Source: Metridium senile (taxonomy: Eukaryota > Cnidaria > Anthozoa > Actiniaria > Metridiidae). From it: a DNA stretch of 64,000 nucleotides. This document shows positions 6,275 to 20,461 of the stretch, piece after piece. Both the position numbers and the translations under genes were made by a program. The DNA is taken from contig OX459100.1 of assembly GCA_949775045.1 (NCBI GenBank), forward strand, positions 14,440,447 through 14,504,446, written 5' to 3'. Position 1 is the stretch's first letter; each line of letters begins with the position of its first letter. The notes beneath the pieces were generated by a model. The model saw only the letters and a list, made by a program, of their open reading frames with translations. It made no database searches and had not been told where the DNA came from.

Positions 6275-8179
6275 TAACAGGATCTAGGCGATCATTTTGT
6301 GCCGAAAACCCCGATCGTTTTGAGAAATTTTGAGATCACGCTATAGGCCATATTGCATTCTGGGTCGGATTTTGTAGTTTTTTCTAAATAAAATCTTGCG
6401 GATTTATCAGAATGCTCTAATATTCTCAGACATTACTAACAGGGACTAGGCAATCATTTTGTGCCGAAAACCCCGATCGTTTTGACAAATTTTAAGATCA
6501 CCCTATAGGCCAAGTTGCATTCTGGGTAGGATTTTGTAGTTTTTTATTAAAAAAATCTTGCAGATATATCAGAATGCTCTAATATTCTCAGACATTACTA
6601 ACAGGGTCTAGGCGATCATTTTGTGCCGAAAATCCCGATCGTTCTGACAAATTTTGAGATCACCCTATAGGCCATATTGCATTCTGGGTCGGATTTTGTA
6701 GTTTTTTTCTAAATAAAATCTTATGGATTTATCAGAATGCTCTAATATTCTCAGACATTACTAACAGGGTCTAGGCGATCATTTTGTGCCGAAAACCCCA
6801 ATCTTTTTGAAACATTTTAAGATCACCCTATAGGCCAAGTTGCATTCTGGGTAGGATTTTGTAGTTTTTTCTAAATAAAATCTTGCAGATTTATCAGAAT
6901 GCTCTAGTATTCTCAGACATTACTAACAGGGTCTAGGCGATCATTTTGTGCCGAAAACCCCGATCTTTTTGAAACATTTTAAGATCACCCTATAGGCCAA
7001 GTTGCATTCTGGGTAGGATTTTGTAGTTTTTTCTAAAAAAAATCTTGCAGATATATCAGAATGCTCTAATATTCTCAGACATTACTAACAGGATCTAGGC
7101 GATCATTTTGTGCCGAAAACCCCGATCGTTTTGACAAATTTTGAGATCACCCTATAGGCCATATTGTATTCTGGGTCGGATTTTGTAGTTTTTTCTAAAT
7201 AAAATCTTGCAGATTTATCAGAATGCGCTAATATTCTCAGATATTACTAACAGGGTCTAGGCGATCATTTTGTGCCGAAAACCCCGATCGTTCTGACAAA
7301 TTTTGAGATCACCCTATAGGCCATATTGCATTCTGGGTCGGATTTTGTAGTTTTTTCTAAATAAAATCTTGCGGATTTATCAGAATGCTCTAATATTCTC
7401 AGACATTACTAACAGGGTCTAGGCGATCATTCTGTGCCGAAAACCCCGATCGTTTTGACAAATTTTGAGATCACCCTATAGGCCATATTGTATTCTGGGT
7501 CGGATTTTGTAGTTTTTTCTAAATAAAATCTTGCAGATTTATCAGAATGCGCTAATATTCTCAGATATTACTAACAGGGTCTAGGCGATCATTTTGTGCC
7601 GAAAACCCCGATCGTTCTGACAAATTTTGAGATCACCCTATAGGCCATATTGCATTCTGGGTCGGATTTTGTAGTTTTTTCTAAATAAAATCTTGCGGAT
7701 TTATCAGAATGCTCTAATATTCTCAGACATTACTAACAGGGTCTAGGCGATCATTCTGTGCCGAAAACCCCGATCGTTTTGACAAATTTTGAGATCACCC
7801 TATAGCCCATATTGCATTCTGGGTCGGATTTTGTAGTTTTTTCTAAATAAAATCTTGCAGATTTATCAGAATGCTCTAGTATTCTCTGACATTACTAACA
7901 GGGTCTAGGCGATCATTTTGTGCCGAAAACCCCGATCTTTTTGAAACATTTTAAGATCACCCTATAGGCCAAGTTGCATTCTGGGTAGGATTTTGTAGTT
8001 TTTTATTAAAAAAATCTTGCAGATATATCAGAATGCTCTAATATTCTCAGACATTACTAACAGGGTCTAGGCGATCATTTTGTGCCGAAAATCCCGATCG
8101 TTCTGACAAATTTTGAGATCACCCTATAGGCCATATTGCATTCTGGGTCGGATTTTGTAGTTTTTTTCTAAATAAAATC

Positions 8180-8225
8180 TTATGGATTTATCAGAATGCT
8201 CTAATATTTTTGTGCCGAAAACCCC
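8180..8225 (+). repeat. Truncated monomer, about 33-bp internal deletion
   Basis: The sequence runs from CTAATATT directly into TTTGTGCCG, skipping the CTCAGACATTACTAACAGGG part that every neighbour has. It is the clearest internal deletion of a monomer seen in the array. Confidence 0.85.
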
Positions 8226-10544
8226 GATCTTTTTGAAACATTTTAAGATCACCCTATAGGCCAAGTTGCATTCTGGGTAGGATTTTGTAGTTTTTTCTAA
8301 ATAAAATCTTGCGGATTTATCAGAATGCTCTAATATTCTCAGACATTACTAACAGGATCTAGGCGATCATTTTGTGCCGAAAACCCCGATCGTTTTGACA
8401 AATTTTGAGATCACCCTATAGGCCATATTGTATTCTGGGTCGGATTTTGTAGTTTTTTCTAAATAAAATCTTGCAGATTTATCAGAATGCTCTAATATTC
8501 TCAGATATTACTAACAGGGTCTAGGCGATCATTTTGTGCCGAAAACCCCGATCGTTCTGACAAATTTTGAGATCACCCTATAGGCCATATTGCATTCTGG
8601 GTCGGATTTTGTAGTTTTTTGTAAATAAAATCTTGCGGATTTATCAGAATGCTCTAATATTCTCAGACATTACTAACAGGGTCTAGGCGATCATTTTGTG
8701 CCGAAAACCCAGATCGTTTTGAGAAATTTTGAGATCACCCTATAGGCCATATTGCATTCTGGGTCGGATTTTGTAGTTTTTTCTAAACAAAATCTTGCGG
8801 ATTTATCAGAATGCTCTAATATTCTCAGACATTACTAACAGGGTCTAGGCGATCATTCTGTGCCGAAAACCCCGATCGTTTTGACAAATTTTGAGATCAC
8901 CCTATAGGCCAAGTTGCATTCTGGGTCGGATTTTGTAGTTTTTTCTAAATAAAAATATTGCAGATTTATCAGAATGCTCTAGTATTCTCAGACATTACTA
9001 ACAGGGTCTAGGCGATCATTTTGTGCCGAAAACCCCGATCTTTTTGAAACATTTTAAGATCACCCTATAGGCCAAGTTGCATTCTGGGTAGGATTTTGTA
9101 GTTTTTTATTAAAAAAATCTTGCAGATATATCAGAATGCTCTAATATTCTCAGACATTACTAACAGGGTCTAGGCGATCATTTTGTGCCGAAAATCCCGA
9201 TCGTTCTGACAAATTTTGAGATCACCCTATAGGCCATATTGCATTCTGGGTCGGATTTTGTAGTTTTTTCTAAATAAAATCTTGCGGATTTATCAGAATG
9301 CTCTAATATTCTCAGACATTACTAACAGGATCTAGGCGATCATTTTTTGCAGAAAACCCCGATCTTTTTGACACATTTTAAGATCCCCCTATATACCATA
9401 TTGCATTCTGGGTAGGATTTTGTAGTTTTTTCTAAATAAAATCTTGCGGATTTATCAGAATGCTCTAATATTCTCAGACATTACTAACAAGGTCTAGGCG
9501 ATCATTTTTTGCCGAAAACCCCGATCTTTTTGACCCATTTTAAGATCACCCTATAGGCCGAGTTGCATTGTGGGTAGGATTTTGTAGTTTTTTCTAAATA
9601 AAATCTTGCAGACTTATCAGAATGCTCTAATATTCTCAGACATTACTAACAGGGTCTAGGCGATCATTTTTTGTCGAAAACCCCGATCTTTTTGACCCAT
9701 TTTAAGATCACCCTATAGGCCAAGTTGCATTCTGGGTAGGATTTTGTAGTTTTCTCTAAATAAAATCTTGCAGACTTATCAGAATGCTCTAATATTCTCA
9801 GACATTACTAACAGGGTCTAGGTGATCATTTTTTGCCGAAAACCTTGATCTTTTTGAAACATTTTAAGATCACCCAATAAGCCATATTGCATTCTGGGTA
9901 GGATTTTGTAGTTTTTTCTAAATAAAATCTTGCAGATTTATCAGAATGCTCTAATATTCTCAGACATTACTAACAGGATCTAGGCGATCATTTTTTGCAG
10001 AAAACCCCGATCTTTTTTACACATTTTAAGATCCCCCTATATACCATATTGCATTCTGGGTAGGATTTTGTAGTTTTTTCTAAATGAAATCTTGCAGACT
10101 TATCAGAATGCTCTAATATTCTCAGACATTACTAACAGGGTCTAGACGATCATTTTTTGTTGAAAACCCCGATCTTTTTGAAACATTTTCAGATCACCCT
10201 ATAGGCCATATTGCATTCTGGGTAGGATTTTGTAGTTTTTTCGAAATGAAATCTTTCAGGTATATCAGAATGCTCTAAGATTTACAGACATTACTAACAG
10301 GGTCTAAGCGAGCATTTTGTGCTGAAAACCCCGATCTTTTTGACACATTTTCAGATAACCCTATAGGCCATATTGCATTCTGGGTAGGATTTTGTAGTTT
10401 TTTCTAAATAAAATCTTGCAGATTTATCAGAATGCTCCAATATTCTCAGACATTACTAACAGGATATAGGCGATCATTTTTTGCAGTAAACCCCGATCTT
10501 TTTGACACATTTTAAGATACCCTATAAGCCATATTGCATTCTGG

Positions 10545-13334
10545 GTAGGATTTTGTAGTTTTTTCTAAATAAAATCTTGCAGATTTATCAGAATGCTCTA
10601 ATATTCTCAGACATTACTAACAGGATCTAGGCGATCATTTTTTGCAGAAAACCCCGATCTTTTTGACACATTTTAAGATCCCCCTATATACCATATTGCA
10701 TTCTGGGTAGGATTTTGTAGTTTTTTCTAAATAAAATCTTGCGGATTTATCAGAATGCTCTAATATTCTCAGACATTACTAACAAGGTCTAGGCGATCAT
10801 TTTTTGCCGAAAACCCCGATCTTTTTGACCCATTTTAAGATCACCCTATAGGCTGAGTTGCATTGTGGGTAGGATTTTGTAGTTTTTTCTAAATAAAATC
10901 TTGCAGACTTATCAGAATGCTCTAATATTCTCAGACATTACTAACAGGGTCTAGGTGATCATTTTTTGCCGAAAACCTTGATCTTTTTGAAACATTTTAA
11001 GATCACCCTATCAGCCATATTGCATTCTGGGTAGGATTTTGTAGTTTTTTCTAAATAAAATCTTGCAGATTTATGAGAATGCTCTAATATTCTCAGACAT
11101 TACTAACAGGATCTAGGCGATCATTTTTTGCAGAAAACCCCGATCTTTTTTACACATTTTAAGATCCCCCTATATACCATATTGCATTCTGGGTAGGATT
11201 TTGTAGTTTTTTCTAAATAAAATCTTGCGGATTTATCAGAATGCTCTAATATTCTCAGACATTACTAACAAGGTCTAGGCGATCATTTTTTGCTGAAAAC
11301 ACCGATCTTTTTGACCCATTTTAAGATCTATCTATATGCCATATTGCATTCTGGGTAGGATTTTGTAGTTTTTCTAAATAAAATCTTGCAGATTTATCAG
11401 AATGCTCTAATATTCTTAGACATTACTAACAGGGTCTAGGCGATCATTTTTTTGTCCAAAACCCCGATCTTTTTGAAACATTTTAAGATCACCCTATAGG
11501 ACATATTGCATTCTGGGTAGGATTTTGTAGTTTTTTCTAAATAAAATCTTGCGGATTTATCAGAATGCTCTAATATTCTCAGACATTACTAATAAGGTCT
11601 AGGCGATCATTTTTTGCTGAAAACCCCGATCTTTTTGAAACATTTTAAGATCACCCTATAGGCCATATTGCATTCTGGGTAGGATTTTGTAGTTTTTTCT
11701 AAATAAAATCTTGCAGACTTATCAGAATGCTCTAATATTCTCAGACATTACTAACAGGGTCTAGGCGATCATTTTTTGCCGAAAACCATGATCTTTTTGA
11801 AACATTTTAAGATAACCCTATAGGCCATATTGCATTCTGGGTAGGATTTTGTAGTTTTTTCTAAATAAAATCTTGCAGATTTATCAGAATGCTCTAATAT
11901 TCTCAGACATTACTAACAGGGTCTAGGCGATCATTTTTTGCCGAAAACCTTGGTCTTTTTGAAACATTTTAAGATCACCCTATAGGCCATATTGCATTCT
12001 GGGTAGGATTTTGTAGTTTTTTCTAAATAAAATCTTGCAGATTTATCAGAATGCTCTAATATTCTCAGACATTACTAACAGGATCTAGGCGATCATTTTT
12101 TGCAGAAAACCCCGATCTTTTTGACACATTTTAAGATCCCCCTATATACCATATTGCATTCTGGGTAGGATTTTGTAGTTTTTTCTAAATAAAATCTTGC
12201 GGATTTATCAGAATGCTCTAATATTCTCAGACATTACTAACAAGGTCTAGGCGATCATTTTTTGCCGAAAACCCCGATCTTTTTGACCCATTTTAAGATC
12301 ACCCTATAGGCCGAGTTGCATTGTGGGTAGGATTTTGTAGTTTTTTCTAAATAAAATCTTGCAGACTTATCAGAATGCTCTAATATTCTCAGACATTACT
12401 AACAGGGTCTAGGTGATCATTTTTTGCCGAAAACCTTGATCTTTTTGAAACATTTTAAGATCACCCTATAAGCCATATTGCATTCTGGGTAGGATTTTGT
12501 AGTTTTTTCTAAATAAAATCTTGCAGATTTATCAGAATGCTCTAATATTCTCAGACATTACTAACAGGATCTAGGCGATCATTTTTTGCAGAAAACCCCG
12601 ATCTTTTTTACACATTTTAAGATCCCCCTATATACCATATTGCATTCTGGGTAGGATTTTGTAGTTTTTTCTAAATAAAATCTTGCGGATTTATCAGAAT
12701 GCTCTAATATTCTCAGACATTACTAACAAGGTCTAGGCGATCATTTTTTGCTGAAAACACCGATCTTTTTGACCCATTTTAAGATCTATCTATATGCCAT
12801 ATTGCATTCTTGGTAGGATTTTGTAGTTTTTCTAAATAAAATCTTGCAGATTTATCAGAATGCTCTAATATTCTTAGACATTACTAACAGGGTCTAGGCG
12901 ATCATTTTTTTGTCTAAAACCCCGATCTTTTTGAAACATTTTAAGATCACCCTATAGGACATATTGCATTCTGGGTAGGATTTTGTAGTTTTTTCTAAAT
13001 AAAATCTTGCGGATTTATCAGAATGCTCTAATATTCTCAGACATTACTAATAAGGTCTAGGCAATCATTTTTTGCTGAAAACCCCGATCTTTTTGAAACA
13101 TTTTAAGATCACCCTATAGGCCATATTGCATTCTGGGTAGGATTTTGTAGTTTTTTCTAAATAAAATCTTGCAGACTTATCAGAATGCTATAATATTCTC
13201 AGACATTACTAACAGGGTCTAGGCGATCATTTTTTGCCGAAAACCATGATCTTTTTGAAACATTTTAAGATCACCCTATAGGCCATATTGCATTCTGGGT
13301 AGGATTTTGTAGTTTTTTCTAAATAAAATCTTGC
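10545..13334 (+). repeat. 1,458-bp (9-monomer) tandem duplication
   Basis: Copies about 10545-12002 and 12003-13334. Shared rare variants lie 1,458 bp apart: CATTGTGGG at 10861 and 12319, AGATCTATCTATATGCC near 11325 and 12783, and the long-T TTTTTTTGTC monomer near 11445 and 12903. A few single-base differences (GGCTGAG/GGCCGAG, GTCCAAA/GTCTAAA) separate the copies. The second copy ends slightly early, where ATGAGAATG-type monomers begin. Confidence 0.85.
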
Positions 13335-15860
13335 GGATTTATGAGAATGCTCTAATATTCTCAGACATTACTAACAGGGTCTAGGTCATAATTTTTTGTC
13401 GAAAACCCCGATCTTTATGACACATTTAAAGATCACCCTATAGGCCATATTGCATTCTGGGTAGGATTTTGTAGTTTTTTCTAAATAAAATCTTGCAGAC
13501 TTATCAGAATGCTCTAATATTCTCAGACATTACTAACAGGGTCTAGGCGATCATTTTTATGCCGAAAACCTTGATCTTTTTGAAACATTTTAAGATCACC
13601 CTATAGGCCATATTGCATTCTGGGTAGGATTTTGTAGTTTTTTCTAAATGAAATCTTGCAGACTTATCAGAATGCTCTAATATTCTCAGACATTACTAAC
13701 AGGGTCTAGACGATCTTTTTTTGTTGAAAACCCCGATCTTTTTGAAACATTTTCAGATCACCCTATAGGCCATATTGCATTCTGGGTAGGATTTTGTAGT
13801 TTTTTCGAAATGAAATCTTTCAGGTATATCAGAATGCTCTAAGATTTACAGACATTACTAACAGGGTCTAGGCGAGCATTTTGTGCTGAAAACCCCGATC
13901 TTTTTGACACATTTTGAGATAACCCTATAGGCCATATTGCATTCTGGGTAGGATTTTGTAGTTTTTTCTAAATAAAATCTTGCAGATTTATCAGAATGCT
14001 CCAATATTCTCAGACATTACTAACAGGATATAGGCGATCATTTTTTGCAGTAAACCCCGATCTTTTTGACACATTTTAAGATCCCCCTATATACCATATT
14101 GCATTCTGGGTAGGATTTTGTAGTTTTTTCTAAATAAAATGTTGCGGATTTATCAGAATGCTCTAATATTCTCAGACATTACTAACAAGGTCTAGGCGAT
14201 AATTTGTTGCCGAAAATCCCGATCTTTTTGACCCATTTTAAGATCACCCTATAGGCCATGTTGCATTCTGGGTAGGATTTTGTAGTTTTTTCTAAATAAA
14301 ATCTTGCAGACTTATCAGAATGCTCTAATATTCTCAGACATTACTAACAGGGTCTAGGCGATCATTTTTTGCCGAAAACCATGATCTTTTTGAAACATTT
14401 TAAGATCACCCTATAGGCCATATTGCATTCTGGGTAGGATTTTGTAGTTTTTTCTAAATAAAATCTTGCGGATTTATGAGAATGCTCTAATATTCTCAGA
14501 CATTACTAACAGGGTCTAGGTCATAATTTTTTGTCGAAAACCCCGATCTTTATGACACATTTAAAGATCACCCTATAGGCCATATTGCATTCTGGGTAGG
14601 ATTTTGTAGTTTTTTCTAAATAAAATCTTGCAGATTTATCAGAATGCTCCAATATTCTCAGACATTACTAACAGGATATAGGCGATCATTTTTTGCAGTA
14701 AACCCCGATCTTTTTGACACATTTTAAGATCCCCCTATATACCATATTGCATTCTGGGTAGGATTTTGTAGTTTTTTTCTAAATAAAATGTTGCGGATTT
14801 ATCAGAATGCTCTAATATTCTCAGACATTACTAACAAGGTCTAGGCGATAATTTGTTGCCGAAAACCCCGATCTTTTTGACCCATTTTAAGATCACCCTA
14901 TAGGCCATGTTGCATTCTGGGTAGGATTTTGTAGTTTTTTCTAAATAAAATCTTGCAGACTTATCAGAATGCTCTAATATTCTCAGACATTACTAACAGG
15001 GTCTAGGCGATCATTTTTTTGCCGAAAACCATGATCTTTTTGAAACATTTTAAGATCACCCTATAGGCCATATTGCATTCTGGGTAGGATTTTGTAGTTT
15101 TTTCTAAATAAAATCTTGCGGATTTATGAGAATGCTCTAATATTCTCAGACATTACTAACAGGGTCTAGGTCATAATTTTTTGTCGAAAACCCCGATCTT
15201 TATGACACATTTAAAGATCACCCTATAGGCCATATTGCATTCTGGGTAGGATTTTGTAGTTTTTTCTAAATAAAATCTTGCAGACTTATCAGAATGCTCT
15301 AATATTCTCAGACATTACTAACAGGGTCTAGGCGATCATTTTTTGCCGAAAACCTTGATCTTTTTGAAACATTTTAAGATCACCCTATAGGCCATATTGC
15401 ATTCTGGGTAGGATTTTGTAGTTTTTTCTAAATGAAATCTTGCAGACTTATCAGAATGCTCTAATATTCTCAGACATTACTAACAGGGTCTAGACGATCT
15501 TTTTTTGTTGAAAACCCCGATCTTTTTTAAACATTTTCAGATCACCCTATAGGCCATATTGCATTCTGGGTAGGATTTTGTAGTTTTTTCGAAATGAAAT
15601 CTTTCAGGTATATCAGAATGCTCTAAGATTTACAGACATTACTAACAGGGTCTAGGCGAGCATTTTGTGCTGAAAACCCCGATCTTTTTGACACATTTTG
15701 AGATAACCCTATAGGCCATATTGCATTCTGGGTAGGATTTTGTAGTTTTTTCTAAATAAAATCTTGCAGATTTATCAGAATGCTCCAATATTCTCAGACA
15801 TTACTAACAGGATATAGGCGATCATTTTTTGCAGTAAACCCCGATCTTTTTGACACATTT
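13330..15860 (+). repeat. 2.5-kb block, first copy of a dispersed pair
   Basis: Matches about 20462-22992 at an offset of 7,132 bp (44 monomers plus 4 bases). Shared markers include the extra-T tract before CTAAATAAAATG at 14779/21911, the extra-T TTTTTTTGCCG at 15021/22153, and the CGATCTTTTTTT monomer at 13711/20843. Small indels (near 13558) and single-base changes show some divergence. Confidence 0.8.
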
Positions 15861-18189
15861 TAAGATCCCCCTATATACCATATTGCATTCTGGGTAGGAT
15901 TTTGTAGTTTTTTCTAAATAAAATGTTGCGGATTTATCAGAATGCTCTAATATTCTCAGACATTACTAACAAGGTCTAGGCGATAATTTGTTGCCGAAAA
16001 CCCCGATCTTTTTGACCCATTTTAAGATCACCCTATAGGCCATGTTGCATTCTGGGTAGGATTTTGTAGTTTTTTCTAAATAAAATCTTGCAGACTTATC
16101 AGAATGCTCTAATATTCTCAGACATTACTAACAGGGTCTAGACGATCATTTTTTGCCGAAAACCATGATCTTTTTGAAACATTTTAAGATCACCCTATAG
16201 GCCATATTGCATTCTGGGTAGGATTTTGTAGTTTTTTCTAAATAAAATCTTGCGGATTTATGAGAATGCTCTAATATTCTCAGACATTACTAACAGGGTC
16301 TAGGCGATCATTTTTTGCCGAAAACCTTGATCTTTTTGAAACATTTTAAGATCACCCTATAGGCCATATTGCATTCTGGGTAGGATTTTGTAGTTTTTTC
16401 TAAATGAAATCTTGCAGACTTATCAGAATGCTCTAATATTCTCAGACATTACTAACAGGGTCTAGACGATCTTTTTTTGTTGAAAACCCCGATCTTTTTG
16501 AAACATTTTCAGATCACCCTATAGGCCATATTGCATTCTGGGTAGGATTTTGTAGTTTTTTCGAAATGAAATCTTTCAGGTATATCAGAATGCTCTAAGA
16601 TTTACAGACATTACTAACAGGGTCTAGGCGAGCATTTTGTGCTGAAAACCCCGATCTTTTTGAACATTTTAAGATCCCCCTATATACCATATTGCATTCT
16701 GGGTAGGATTTTGTAGTTTTTTCTAAATAAAATCTTGCGGATTTATCAGAATGCTCTAATATTCTCAGACATTACTAACAAGGTCTAGGCGATAATTTGT
16801 TGCCGAAAACCCCGATCTTTTTGACCCATTTTAAGATCACCCTATAGGCCATGTTGCATTCTGGGTAGGATTTTGTAGTTTTTTCTAAATAAAATCTTGC
16901 AGACTTATCAGAATGCTCTAATATTCTCAGACATTACTAACAGGGTCTAGGCGATCATTTTTTGCCGAAAACCTTGATTTTTTTGAAACATTTTAAGATC
17001 ACCCTATAGGCCATATTGCATTCAGGGTAGGATTTTGTAGTTTTTTCTAAATAAAATCTTGCAGATTTATCAGAATGCTCTAATATTCTCAGACATTACT
17101 AACAAGGTCTAGGCGATCATTTTTTGTCGAAAACCCCGATCTTTTTGACCCATTTTAAGATCACCCTATAAGCCAAGTTGCAGTCTTGGTAGGATTTTGT
17201 ATTTTTTTCGAAATGAAATCTTTCAGGTATATCAGAATGCTCTAAGATTTACAGACATTACTAACAGGGTCTAGGCGAGCATTTTGTGCTGAAAACCCCG
17301 ATCTTTTTGACACATTTTCAGATAACCCTATAGGCCATATTGCATTCTGGGTAGGATTTTGTAGTTTTTTCTAAATAAAATCTTGCAGATTTATCAGAAT
17401 GCTCCAATATTCTCAGACATTACTAACAGGATATAGGCGATCATTTTTTGCAGTAAACCCCGATCTTTTTGACACATTTTAAGATCCCCCTATATACCAT
17501 ATTGCATTCTGGGTAGGATTTTGTAGTTTTTTTCTAAATAAAATGTTGCGGATTTATCAGAATGCTCTAATATTCTCAGACATTACTAACAAGGTCTAGG
17601 CGATAATTTGTTGCCGAAAACCCCGATCTTTTTGACCCATTTTAAGATCACCCTATAGGCCATGTTGCATTCTGGGTAGGATTTTGTAGTTTTTTCTAAA
17701 TAAAATCTTGCAGACTTATCAGAATGCTCTAATATTCTCAGACATTACTAACAGGGTCTAGGCGATCATTTTTTTGACGAAAACCATGATCTTTTTGAAA
17801 CATTTTAAGATCACCCTATAGGCCATATTGCATTCTGGGTAGGATTTTGTAGTTTTTTCTAAATAAAATCTTGCGGATTTATGAGAATGCTCTAATATTC
17901 TCAGACATTACTAACAGGGTCTAGGTCATAATTTTTTGTCGAAAACCCCGATCTTTATGACACATTTAAAGATCACCCTATAGGCCATATTGCATTCTGG
18001 GTAGGATTTTGTAGTTTTTTCTAAATAAAATCTTGCAGACTTATCAGAATGCTATAATATTCTCAGACATTACTAACAGGGTCTAGGCGATCATTTTTTG
18101 CCGAAAACCATGATCTTTTTGAAACATTTTAAGATCACCCTATAGGCCATATTGCATTCTGGGTAGGATTTTGTAGTTTTTTCTAAATA

Positions 18190-19485
18190 AAATCTTGCAG
18201 ATTTATCAGAATGCTCTAATATTCTCAGACATTACTAACAGGGTCTAGGCGATCATTTTTTGCCGAAAACCTTGGTCTTTTTGAAACATTTTAAGATCAC
18301 CCTATAGGCCATATTGCATTCTGGGTAGGATTTTGTAGTTTTTTCTAAATGAAATCTTGCAGACTTATCAGAATGCTCTAATATTCTCAGACATTACTAA
18401 CAGGGTCTAGACGATCATTTTTTGTTGAAAACCCCGATCTTTTTGAAACATTTTCAGATCACCCTATAGGCCATATTGCATTCTGGGTAGGATTTTGTAG
18501 TTTTTTCGAAATGAAATCTTTCAGGTATATCAGAATGCTCTAAGATTTACAGACATTACTAACAGGGTCTAGGCGAGCATTTTGTGCTGAAAACCCCGAT
18601 CTTTTTGACACATTTTGAGATAACCCTATAGGCCATATTGCATTCTGGGTAGGATATTGTAGTTTTTTCTAAATAAAATCTTGCAGATTTATCAGAATGC
18701 TCCAATATTCTCAGACATTACTAACAGGATATAGGCGATCATTTTTTGCAGTAAACCCCGATCTTTTTGACACATTTTAAGATCCCCCTATATTCCATAT
18801 TGCATTCTGGGTAGGATTTTGTAGTTTTTTCTAAATAAAATCTTGCAGATTTATCAGAATGCTCTAATATTCTCAGACATTACTAACAGGGTCTAGGCGA
18901 TCATTTTTTGCCGAAAACCTTGGTCTTTTTGAAACATTTTAAGATCACCCTATAGGCCATATTGCATTCTGGGTAGGATTTTGTAGTTTTTTCTAAATGA
19001 AATCTTGCAGACTTATCAGAATGCTCTAATATTCTCAGACATTACTAACAGGGTCTAGACGATCATTTTTTGTTGAAAACCCCGATCTTTTTGAAACATT
19101 TTCAGATCACCCTATAGGCCATATTGCATTCTGGGTAGGATTTTGTAGTTTTTTCGAAATGAAATCTTTCAGGTATATCAGAATGCTCTAAGATTTACAG
19201 ACATTACTAACAGGGTCTAGGCGAGCATTTTGTGCTGAAAACCCCGATCTTTTTGACACATTTTGAGATAACCCTATAGGCCATATTGCATTCTGGGTAG
19301 GATATTGTAGTTTTTTCTAAATAAAATCTTGCAGATTTATCAGAATGCTCCAATATTCTCAGACATTACTAACAGGATATAGGCGATCATTTTTTGCAGT
19401 AAACCCCGATCTTTTTGACACATTTTAAGATCCCCCTATATTCCATATTGCATTCTGGGTAGGATTTTGTAGTTTTTTCTAAATA
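18190..19485 (+). repeat. 648-bp (4-monomer) tandem duplication
   Basis: Two adjacent 648-bp units share rare variants at exact offset: CTTGGTC at 18271/18919, GGATATTGTAG at 18652/19300 and TATTCCAT at 18791/19439. GGATATTG was seen only in these two monomers, so the duplication is probably very recent. Confidence 0.88.
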
Positions 19486-20461
19486 AAATGTTGCGGATTT
19501 ATCAGAATGCTCTAATATTCTCAGACATTACTAACAAGGTCTAGGCGATAATTTGTTGCCGAAAACCCCGATCTTTTTGACCCATTTTAAGATCACCCTA
19601 TAGGCCATGTTGCATTCTGGGTAGGATTTTGTAGTTTTTTCTAAATAAAATCTTGCAGACTTATCAGAATGCTCTAATATTCTCAGACATTACTAACAGG
19701 GTCTAGGCGATCATTTTTTGCCGAAAACCATGATCTTTTTGAAACATTTTAAGATCACCCTATAGGCCATATTGCATTCTGGGTAGGATTTTGTAGTTTT
19801 TTCTAAATAAAATCTTGCGGATTTATGAGAATGCTCTAATATTCTCAGACATTACTAACAGGGTCTAGGTCATAATTTTTTGTCGAAAACCCCGATCTTT
19901 ATGACACATTTAAAGATCACCCTATAGGCCATATTGCATTCTGGGTAGGATTTTGTAGTTTTTTCTAAATAAAATCTTGCAGACATATCAGAATGCTCTA
20001 ATATTCTCAGACATTACTAACAGGGTCTAGGCGATCATTTTTTGCCGAAAACCTTGATCTTTTTGAAACATTTTAAGATCCCCCTATATTCCATATTGCA
20101 TTCTGGGTAGGATTTTGTAGTTTTTTCTAAATAAAATGTTGCGGATTTATCAGAATGCTCTAATATTCTCAGACATTACTAACAAGGTCTAGGCGATAAT
20201 TTGTTGCCGAAAACCCCGATCTTTTTGACCCATTTTAAGATCACCCTATAGGCCATGTTGCATTCTGGGTAGGATTTTGTAGTTTTTTCTAAATAAAATC
20301 TTGCAGACTTATCAGAATGCTCTAATATTCTCAGACATTACTAACAGGGTCTAGGCGATCATTTTTTTGACGAAAACCATGATCTTTTTGAAACATTTTA
20401 AGATCACCCTATAGGCCATATTGCATTCTGGGTAGGATTTTGTAGTTTTTTCTAAATAAAA

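Larger units (their letters stand above)
6271..9330 (+). repeat. Left-hand satellite subfamily (CGATCG/GGGTCGG)
   Basis: Monomers here read TGTGCCG where most of the array reads TTTGCCG or TTTGTCG. Many carry CCCCGATCGTT (a CGATCG site) and GGGTCGG, interleaved with a second type carrying CGATCTTTTTGAAAC and AAGTTGCATTCTGGG. Local 324-bp dimers occur: the private variant ATTGTATT recurs at 7163 and 7487. GGGTCGG is last seen near 9247. This block flanks the retrotransposon and matches the fragment at 1-206. Confidence 0.85.

Noticed and set aside
6087..6287. 66-codon frame across the 3' LTR
   Set aside because: It is the 3' LTR copy of the gag start region and runs into satellite.
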